Shown piece after piece: positions 57,951-64,000 of a stretch of DNA of 64,000 bases (position 1 is its first letter; every line of letters begins with the position of its first letter). The stretch is taken from the NCBI RefSeq assembly GCF_001984155.1, contig NZ_MTQO01000052.1:806001-870000 (forward strand), given 5' to 3'. The DNA comes from Actinosynnema sp. ALI-1.44 (lineage in GTDB: Bacteria; Actinomycetota; Actinomycetes; Mycobacteriales; Pseudonocardiaceae). A model generated the notes under the pieces. That model did not search any database. It was not told the origin of the DNA and saw nothing but the letters and a program-made list of their open reading frames with translations. A program made the translations under genes and the position numbers.

Positions 57951-59807
57951 TCAGGACACCTTGATGGTCGGGGAATAGATGTCCATCCAGATGGCCATGT
58001 CCAGCGCGCGCTCGAGGCCGCGCCGGGACGCCTCGCTGATCTGCGGCGAATCCATCGCGACCGCGGTGCGCAGCACGTCCTTGTCGATCAGGTCGAAGAC
58101 CGGGTGCGACGCGTTGGCCAGCAGTTCCTTGGCGTGCTCCTGCAACGCCCTGGCGTAGCTCGGGTCCTGTGTGGACGGGTAGGGCGACTTGACCCGGTCG
58201 ATGACCGACGCGGGCAGCACGTCCCGGCACGCGCCACGCAACAGGGACTTCTCCCTGCCGTCGTAGGACTTCATCGACCACGGCGTGTTGTACACGTAGT
58301 CCACCAGCCGGTGGTCGCAGAACGGCACACGCACCTCCAGCCCGACCGCCATGGACATCCTGTCCTTGCGGTCGAGCAGGATCTGCAGGTACTGCGTCAG
58401 GTGCAGGTAGCAGATCTTGCGCATCTGGAACTCGAAGTCGCTCTCGCCGTCCAGCCGCTGCACGCCGCCGATCGCGGTGGCGTACCGGTCGTTGATGTAC
58501 GTCGGCAGGTCCATGGCGGAGAGCACCGACTGCTGCAGCACCGGCATGGGCTTGTCGTCCTCGGACTTCGGGATGAACTGCAGCAGCCACGGGAAGGTGG
58601 GGATGTACTGCGCGGCCTCGTCGAAGAACCACTTGTAGCCGCCGAAGACCTCGTCGGCGGACTCGCCGGACAGCGCCACCGTCGAGTGCTGCCGGATCGA
58701 CTTGAACAGCAGGTACAGCGACGTGTCGACGTCACCGAAGCCCGCGGGGGTGTCCCTGGCGCGGACGACCGCGGCCCGGACCTCGGGGTCCGCCAGGTCG
58801 GCCGAGGACAGCACGATGTCCCGGTGCTCGGTCTTGGCCATCTCGACCACGTCGTGCACGTACGGCAGGTCCGGGGTCGCGCGCTGGTCCTCCGGTACGA
58901 AGTTCTCGGTGCGGCCGACGAAGTCGACCGCGAAGCTGCGCACGGTCTCGCCTTCCTTGCCGAGCTGCTGTGCGGCGATCGCGGTCATCGCGGAGGAGTC
59001 CAGGCCGCCGGACAGCAGGGTGCAGCGCGGCACGTCGGCCACCAGCTGGCGCTCCACGATGTCGTCGAGCAGCTCACGCACGCGCGCGACGCTGGCGTCC
59101 TGGGAATCCTGGTGCGCCTTGGTCTGCAGGCTCCAATAGACCTTCTCGCGCACGCCGTTGGCGTCCACCGTGACCACGGTGCCCGGCTTGACCTCGCGCA
59201 TGCCTTCCCACAGGGCCTGCCCCGGGGTCTTGATGAACGCGAACAGCTCGCGCAGCCCGTCCAGCGTGACCGTCCGCTCGACCAGCGGGTTGGCCAGGAT
59301 CGCCTTCGGCTCCGAGCCGAACAGGACGCCGTCCGCGGTGGGGTAGTAGAAGAACGGCTTGATGCCCATCCGGTCCCGGATCATCACCAGCTTGCGCTCG
59401 CGGGAGTCCCAGATGGCGAACGCGTACATGCCGTTGAGCCGGTCGGCGACCGCCTCGCCCCACTCCACGTACCCGCGCAGCACGACCTCGGTGTCCGATT
59501 CGGTCTCGAACCGGTGCCCGCGCCTGCGCAGTTCGTCCCGCAGCTCGACGAAGTTGTACGCCTCGCCCGCGTAGACCATCGCGACCGTGCCGTCCGGGGC
59601 ACCGCTCGGGTTCACGCTCATCGGCTGGACGCCGCCGGGCAGGTCGATGATCGACAGCCTGCGGTGGCCGAGCGCGGCGTGCTCGGTGACCCAGCTGCCG
59701 AGGTCGTCCGGGCCGCGACAAGCCATGGTCTTGGTCATCTCATCGAGGGTGGTCCGCTCGCCGCGCAAGTCACGCTGAAAGGACACCCAACCGACGATTC
59801 CGCACAT
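57951..59807 (-). CDS. asnB: Asparagine synthase-like glutamine amidotransferase
   Basis: The 618-residue AsnB-type enzyme has a class II glutamine amidotransferase domain beginning MCGIVGW (catalytic Cys2), with RRLSIIDLPGGVQPM, YAGEAYNFVELRDELRR and LNGMYAFAIWD. The synthetase domain from ~230 on has the pyrophosphate loop LLSGGLDSSAM and SGESADEVFGGY. It converts a carboxylate to an amide using glutamine and ATP. ATG 59807 is required so that Cys2 is exposed; GGAGA lies just upstream. Within a PKS/NRPS cluster it may amidate the product rather than make free asparagine. It is 13 bases downstream of the thioesterase gene. Confidence 0.92.
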   Translation of the reverse strand: MCGIVGWVSFQRDLRGERTTLDEMTKTMACRGPDDLGSWVTEHAALGHRRLSIIDLPGGVQPMSVNPSGAPDGTVAMVYAGEAYNFVELRDELRRRGHRFETESDTEVVLRGYVEWGEAVADRLNGMYAFAIWDSRERKLVMIRDRMGIKPFFYYPTADGVLFGSEPKAILANPLVERTVTLDGLRELFAFIKTPGQALWEGMREVKPGTVVTVDANGVREKVYWSLQTKAHQDSQDASVARVRELLDDIVERQLVADVPRCTLLSGGLDSSAMTAIAAQQLGKEGETVRSFAVDFVGRTENFVPEDQRATPDLPYVHDVVEMAKTEHRDIVLSSADLADPEVRAAVVRARDTPAGFGDVDTSLYLLFKSIRQHSTVALSGESADEVFGGYKWFFDEAAQYIPTFPWLLQFIPKSEDDKPMPVLQQSVLSAMDLPTYINDRYATAIGGVQRLDGESDFEFQMRKICYLHLTQYLQILLDRKDRMSMAVGLEVRVPFCDHRLVDYVYNTPWSMKSYDGREKSLLRGACRDVLPASVIDRVKSPYPSTQDPSYARALQEHAKELLANASHPVFDLIDKDVLRTAVAMDSPQISEASRRGLERALDMAIWMDIYSPTIKVS

Positions 59808-59820
59808 ATCCGTTCTCCAA

Positions 59821-60612
59821 TCAACCAACGACTTCTGCGACGTGGTCCGACACCACATCCGACAAATGGCGGTCAAGGATGTCGATCACTCGCGGCATCT
59901 GCTCGACGAGGAAGAAGTGACCACCGGGAAAAACGCGCAGGTCGAACTCGCCGGTGGTGTGAGTCCGCCATTCCCCTGCCTCGGCGACCGAGGTCATGGG
60001 GTCCTGGTCGCCGCTCAGCGAGGTCACCGGGCAGCCGACGGCGGCTTCGGCGCCGACCCGGTAGGTCTCGATCGCGCGGTAGTCGGCACGCAGCGACGGC
60101 AGGGCGGCGGCCATCATGTCGGGGTCGCTGAGCACGATCGACGCGGACCCGTCGAGTCTCCTGATCTCGTCCATGATCGCGGCGTCGGTCATGGCGTGCA
60201 CGTTCCTTGCCGGTGCCTGCTCGACCGCCGGGCCACGACGGCCTGAGACGATCAGGCGGGCGACGGGCAGTCCCGCACGCTCGCAGCGGCGCGCGACCTC
60301 GAAGGCGACGACAGCGCCCATGCTGTGTCCGAACAGGACCAGCGGCAGCCGCGGCCGCCTCGCCAGCACCGCGAAAACGCCGTCCGCCAACGCGTGCATG
60401 TCGGCGATCGGCTCCTCATGGCGGCGGTCCTGCCTGCCCGGGTACTGGACGGCCAGCACCTCCACGCGGTCGGCGGTGTTCAACGCGAACGGCACGGGGC
60501 GGTAGAACGGAGCGGTTCCGCCCGCGTGCGGGAAGCACACCAGGCGGGCGACGGGTGACTCGACCGGGCGGTAGCAGCGCAACCACAGGTCGTCATCGGT
60601 GGGATCGGGCAT
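59821..60612 (-). CDS. Type II thioesterase
   Basis: The 263-residue alpha/beta hydrolase belongs to the GrsT/TEII family, which frees stalled or misprimed chains from carrier proteins. It has FPHAGGTAPFYRPVPF near the N-terminus, the nucleophile Ser97 in LFGHSMGA, the acid in LSGDQDPMT and the histidine in FPGGHFFLVEQ. ATG 60612 starts MPDPTDDDLWLRCYRP, the usual TEII opening. It lies 11 bases after the PKS gene and 13 before the asparagine-synthase gene, so it belongs to the same transcript. Confidence 0.93.
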   Translation of the reverse strand: MPDPTDDDLWLRCYRPVESPVARLVCFPHAGGTAPFYRPVPFALNTADRVEVLAVQYPGRQDRRHEEPIADMHALADGVFAVLARRPRLPLVLFGHSMGAVVAFEVARRCERAGLPVARLIVSGRRGPAVEQAPARNVHAMTDAAIMDEIRRLDGSASIVLSDPDMMAAALPSLRADYRAIETYRVGAEAAVGCPVTSLSGDQDPMTSVAEAGEWRTHTTGEFDLRVFPGGHFFLVEQMPRVIDILDRHLSDVVSDHVAEVVG

Positions 60613-60623
60613 CGGTTCTCCGT

Positions 60624-63600
60624 TCAGTGGTCCCGCTCGAGACCGAGTTCGGTGTCGATCAGGGCAAGCAGTTCGTCGTCGGTGGTGGCGTACAGCGACT
60701 CCGCGTCCCGGAACCCACGCAGTAACGACTCCAGGCGGGCGAGCGCACGGTCCCTCGCCGACGAGTCCGTGGCGGAGGCGAGCACCAGTTCCAGGCTGTC
60801 CACGGCCGCGGGCAACGGATCCGGGTGCAGTTCCGCGTACAGGTAGGACGCCAGTTCGGCTGGTGACGGGTAGTCGAACACCAAACCTTGCGGCAGGTCA
60901 AGGGCAGTGGCGGACGCGAGCCGGTTGCGCAGCTCGACGGCCAGCACGGAACCGAAGCCCTGAGCCTTGAACGTCCGAGTCGGGTGCACGCCCGCAGCAT
61001 CGTCGTGACCGAGGACAGCGGACGCATGGCCACGAACGAGGTCGAGCACGCGCCGTTCGGTGTCCGGAACAGTCACAGGAACCGGCACAGGAGCCGACAT
61101 CGTAGGCGCTTCGGCGGCGGGCCGGGTCGTGTGCTCGTCAGTCAGCCAGTGCCGAGTCCGTTGGAAGGCATAGGTGGGGAGGTCGACGATCCGTTCGGCC
61201 ACGGGCAGAATCGCGGTCCAGTCGACCGGTACGCCGTGGACGTACGCATCGGCAAGGGACGCCAGCAGGCGGTCCGAGCCGCCCTCGTCACGTCGCAGGG
61301 TGCCGACCGCGAAGGCGCCGGTGATCCCGCCGACCAGCAGGGGGTGCGGAGACGTCTCGATGAAGGCGCCATGGCCCGCAGCGGTCAGAACACGCACGGC
61401 CCGGTCGAATTCGACGGTCTCACGCAGGCTCGAGTACCAATAGGACTCGTCCATCTCCGGTCCGGTCAGCCACTCCCCCGTCAAGGTCGAGACCATCGGG
61501 ATCCGCCCGGCGGACGGGTTGATTCCCTGGAGGACAGTTAGGATCTCGTCGCGCAGTTCGTCCACATGCGCACTGTGCGAGGCGTAGTCCACCGGGATCA
61601 TCCGGGTACGCACCGACTCCGGATACGACTCCGCCAGCTCCCGCAACGCCTCCGCGTCACCGGACACCACCGTCGACAACGGACCGTTCACCGCCGCGAC
61701 CGACAGCCGCGCACCGTATGCCGCGACCCGCTCGCGAACAGCGCCAACCGCCTCGGCGATCGACAGCATCCCGCCACGACCGGCCAACGCCGTCAACGTC
61801 TTGCTGCGCAGCGCGACCACCTTCGCCGCGTCCTCGAGCGAGAGGATCCCGGCGACGGCCGCGGCGGCGATCTCCCCCTGGGAGTGTCCGACGACAGCGG
61901 CCGGGCGCACTCCGGCGGCCTGCCAGACCGCTGCCAGCGACACCATCACCGCCCACAACGCGGGCTGTACGACATCGGCCGCCTCGAATCCGTGTCGCCC
62001 AGCGAGCACATCGTCCAGATCCCAGTCGACATAGGACGCCAGCGCGTGAGCGCACTGCGCCAGCCGGGCTCGGAACACCGGCGATACCTCGGCCAGTTCA
62101 CGGCCCATGCCGACCCACTGGCTGCCCTGACCCGGGAACACGAACACGGTCCGTTCGGACCTGGCTTCGCCCGTGATGACAGCGGCCGAGGGGCGGCCGT
62201 CCGCGAGGACGTTCAGGCCTTCCAACGGTTCCGGGCCGAGCAGCACGGCGCGGTGTTCGAGCGCGGCCCGGGTGGTGGCGAGCGACCAGGCGATGTCAGC
62301 AGTCGGTTCCGGTTGCGTCGTGAGGTGATCCCGCAGCCGTTCGGCCTGCGCGGCCAGGGCCGCGTGCGTACGCGCGGAAAGCGTCCAGACCAAGGCATTG
62401 TCGAGCACCGGCCGCTGGTCCGTCATAGGCGGTGTCGGGGCCGCAGCAGCAGCTTCCAGGATGACATGAGCGTTGGTGCCACCGATGCCGAAGCCTGACA
62501 CGCCCGCGCGGGGTGGGTGCGCGGCGTCGGGCCACGGGGTTTGTTCGGTCAGCAGGCGCACCTGTCCGTCGCCCCAGTCGACGGACGGTGTCGGCGAAGT
62601 GATGTGCAGCGACTCGGGCAGTGTGCGGTGTCGCAGCGAGAGAACCGTCTTGATGACACCGGCGACGCCAGCCGCCGCCAAGGTGTGGCCGAGGTTGGAC
62701 TTCACCGACCCGACCAGCAGGGGCCGCCCTGGCTCGCGGTCCTTGCCGTAGGCGGCGAGCAGCGCGCCCGCCTCGATCCGGTCGCCAAGGCGGGTTCCGG
62801 TGCCGTGCGCCTCGACAGCGTCCACATCGGACGCGGTCAGCCCGGCGTCGGTCAACGCGGCACGGATCACGTCACGCTGGGCGTCGCCGTTCGGAGCCGT
62901 GAGGCTCTGGCTGGCGCCGTCGGAGTTGATGGCCGAGCCACGGATCACCGCCAGCACACGGTGTCCCAGGCGATGCGCGCGCTCCAGCCGTTCCACCACG
63001 AGCACGCCCGCCCCCTCGGACCAGGCGACGCCGTCCGCGTCCGCCGAGAAAGGCTTGCAACGGCCGTCCGGCGCGAGACTGCCGAGCGCGCTGAACGCCA
63101 CGTAGTAGGAAGGCGTCGTCATCACGGTCACCCCGCCCGCCAACGCCAGTTCGCACGCGCCGCTGCGCAGCGACTCGACAGCCAGGTGCAGCGCGACCAA
63201 CGAACTGGAGGCCGAGGTGTCGACGGTGAGAGTGGGGCCGTGCACGCCGAGCGTGTACGCCAACCGCCCGCTGATGACGCTGGGTGCGGTGCCGGTGAAC
63301 AACAGTCCGGCCAGGTCGGGGGCCGCGTCGTGCAGCCGGGGCCCGTACGGACGGGCTTCGGCGCCGAGGAAAACCCCGGTACGGGAGCCTTTCAGCGTGG
63401 TCGGGTCGATGCGGGCGTGTTCCAGAGCCTCCCAGCCGACCTCCAACGCGAGCCGCTGCTGCGGATCCATGGCGTCGGCCTCACGCGGGGACACGTCGAA
63501 GAAGGCGGCGTCGAAACCCGTTGCCTCGTCCAGGAATCCGCCGTGCTCGGCCGTGCTGCGGAAGGCGTCCCAACCGCGGTCCTCCGGGAACGGACCGGCG

Positions 63601-63704
63601 ACGGTGCGACGTTCGACGAGGGCCTGCCACAGTGCCCCGGGCGAGTCGATCCCGCCGGGGAAGCGGCAGGCCATGCCGACGATGGCCAGGGGCTCGGAGG
63701 TCAC
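60624..63704 (-). CDS. Type I polyketide synthase, KS(Cys-to-Ala)-AT-ACP, probable loading module
   Basis: The 1026-residue PKS has KS ~5-420, AT ~520-810, ACP ~885-955 and a C-terminal docking-type helix region ([16 protein letters not shown]). The KS active site, normally DTACSSSL, reads DTSASSSL, so Ala165 replaces the cysteine; His300 (EAHGTGT) and His340 (KSNLGH) remain. Such KS domains decarboxylate rather than condense, like the KSQ of loading modules. The AT has Ser608 in GHSQGE and YASH (707-710), which predicts methylmalonyl-CoA, giving a propionyl starter. The ACP has Ser919 in [10 protein letters not shown]. No KR, DH or ER is present. GTG 63704 overlaps the stop of the FkbH-like gene (GTGA). 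Confidence 0.9.
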   Translation of the reverse strand: MTSEPLAIVGMACRFPGGIDSPGALWQALVERRTVAGPFPEDRGWDAFRSTAEHGGFLDEATGFDAAFFDVSPREADAMDPQQRLALEVGWEALEHARIDPTTLKGSRTGVFLGAEARPYGPRLHDAAPDLAGLLFTGTAPSVISGRLAYTLGVHGPTLTVDTSASSSLVALHLAVESLRSGACELALAGGVTVMTTPSYYVAFSALGSLAPDGRCKPFSADADGVAWSEGAGVLVVERLERAHRLGHRVLAVIRGSAINSDGASQSLTAPNGDAQRDVIRAALTDAGLTASDVDAVEAHGTGTRLGDRIEAGALLAAYGKDREPGRPLLVGSVKSNLGHTLAAAGVAGVIKTVLSLRHRTLPESLHITSPTPSVDWGDGQVRLLTEQTPWPDAAHPPRAGVSGFGIGGTNAHVILEAAAAAPTPPMTDQRPVLDNALVWTLSARTHAALAAQAERLRDHLTTQPEPTADIAWSLATTRAALEHRAVLLGPEPLEGLNVLADGRPSAAVITGEARSERTVFVFPGQGSQWVGMGRELAEVSPVFRARLAQCAHALASYVDWDLDDVLAGRHGFEAADVVQPALWAVMVSLAAVWQAAGVRPAAVVGHSQGEIAAAAVAGILSLEDAAKVVALRSKTLTALAGRGGMLSIAEAVGAVRERVAAYGARLSVAAVNGPLSTVVSGDAEALRELAESYPESVRTRMIPVDYASHSAHVDELRDEILTVLQGINPSAGRIPMVSTLTGEWLTGPEMDESYWYSSLRETVEFDRAVRVLTAAGHGAFIETSPHPLLVGGITGAFAVGTLRRDEGGSDRLLASLADAYVHGVPVDWTAILPVAERIVDLPTYAFQRTRHWLTDEHTTRPAAEAPTMSAPVPVPVTVPDTERRVLDLVRGHASAVLGHDDAAGVHPTRTFKAQGFGSVLAVELRNRLASATALDLPQGLVFDYPSPAELASYLYAELHPDPLPAAVDSLELVLASATDSSARDRALARLESLLRGFRDAESLYATTDDELLALIDTELGLERDH

Positions 63705-64000
63705 GCGCGTGCCCCGGAATCGAGCGCGGGGGCCTCGACGCGCATGGTGGTGGGCTCGGGGCGCCGGTCCGCCACCAGGTGCCGGAACTCGATTCCCGCC
63801 CGTTCGGGGTCGGAATCGTTGCCGGGCAGGCTGTCCAGGCAGCCGCACCGGTCGTCGGTGAACCCGGCGAACCGGTACGCGATCTCCATCATCCGGTTGC
63901 GGTCGGTGCGGCGGAAGTCGGCGGCCAGGTGGGCACCGGCCGCGGCCGCCTCGCTGATCAACCAGTTCAACAGCACGGCGCCCGCACCGAACGACACCAC
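63701..64000 (-). CDS. FkbH-like HAD-IIIC protein, 3' end only
   Basis: The last ~99 codons of a gene that runs off the window. The visible part reads [20 protein letters not shown], then [20 protein letters not shown] and [16 protein letters not shown]. The pattern xLxAxYxxTxxNxxMxxxYxxxGF is the C-terminal end of FkbH-type proteins, which load phosphoglycerate-derived C3 units onto a carrier protein in polyketide pathways. The final ~45 residues, with [15 protein letters not shown], are less conserved. Its TGA overlaps the PKS start by four bases. Without the N-terminal HAD motifs the call stays moderate. Confidence 0.6.
   Translation of the reverse strand: MVSFGAGAVLLNWLISEAAAAGAHLAADFRRTDRNRMMEIAYRFAGFTDDRCGCLDSLPGNDSDPERAGIEFRHLVADRRPEPTTMRVEAPALDSGARA

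Overview
The window is chromosomal DNA of a high-GC, multicellular-type actinomycete. Codons almost always end in G or C, GTG starts are frequent, and the gene families are typical of the group: paired NarL-type kinases and LuxR-type regulators, many secreted hydrolases, paralogous ClpP proteases, and a PKS/NRPS cluster. The overall style fits Pseudonocardiaceae (the Amycolatopsis, Kibdelosporangium and Lentzea group), but no rRNA or other phylogenetic marker is present to prove it. I see no tRNA, rRNA, CRISPR array, insertion sequence or phage gene.

Layout. 0-6.7 kb: a stand-alone PEP-utilising protein, a streptogrisin-like secreted protease, a small secreted protein, an archaeal/eukaryotic-type prolyl-tRNA synthetase, and a GntR(YtrA)-ABC operon whose permease carries a frameshift. 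6.7-14 kb: an EF-G-like translational GTPase behind a 34-codon leader ORF, a lipoprotein amidohydrolase, an LLM oxidoreductase and a HEAT-repeat protein. 14-16.3 kb: a two-gene clpP operon (the second lacks the catalytic serine) facing a ClgR/PopR-like regulator, then a DUF4396 membrane protein with metal-regulator-like promoter palindromes. 16.3-21.6 kb: a MacB-like ABC exporter divergent from a two-component system. 21.7-30 kb: secreted proteins, a two-gene module of unknown role, LysR, an M64 peptidase, and a TetR/chloramphenicol-type MFS pair that share an operator, then a second MFS transporter.

30-34.4 kb: a tight five-gene operon with a good promoter. It encodes a divergent MTA/purine-nucleoside phosphorylase, a HAD phosphatase, a two-domain protein of unknown function, an ITPA-like NTP pyrophosphatase and a nucleoside hydrolase. 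Together these would take an unwanted NTP through NMP and nucleoside to free base. This is the best candidate here for an undescribed system. 34.4-49.6 kb: a PucR-type regulator, an acyl-CoA ligase coupled to a 34-residue membrane peptide, an SGNH esterase with a ricin lectin domain, a thaumatin-like protein plus GH128 glucanase pair with a LacI-type operator, an epoxide hydrolase, membrane and vWA surface proteins, a methyltransferase and an XRE regulator. 49.7-53.3 kb: a DrrAB-like ABC transporter co-transcribed with its own two-component system.

53.4-64 kb: one end of a hybrid biosynthetic cluster, all on the minus strand. In order of transcription: an FkbH-like protein (cut by the window edge), a KS-AT-ACP polyketide synthase whose KS cysteine is alanine (probable propionyl-loading module), a type II thioesterase, an asparagine-synthase-like amidotransferase, a strong terminator, a secreted propeller-like protein, a 24-codon ORF, and an acyltransferase/condensation-A-PCP NRPS. 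It ends at a 17-bp inverted repeat that separates it from the preceding operon.
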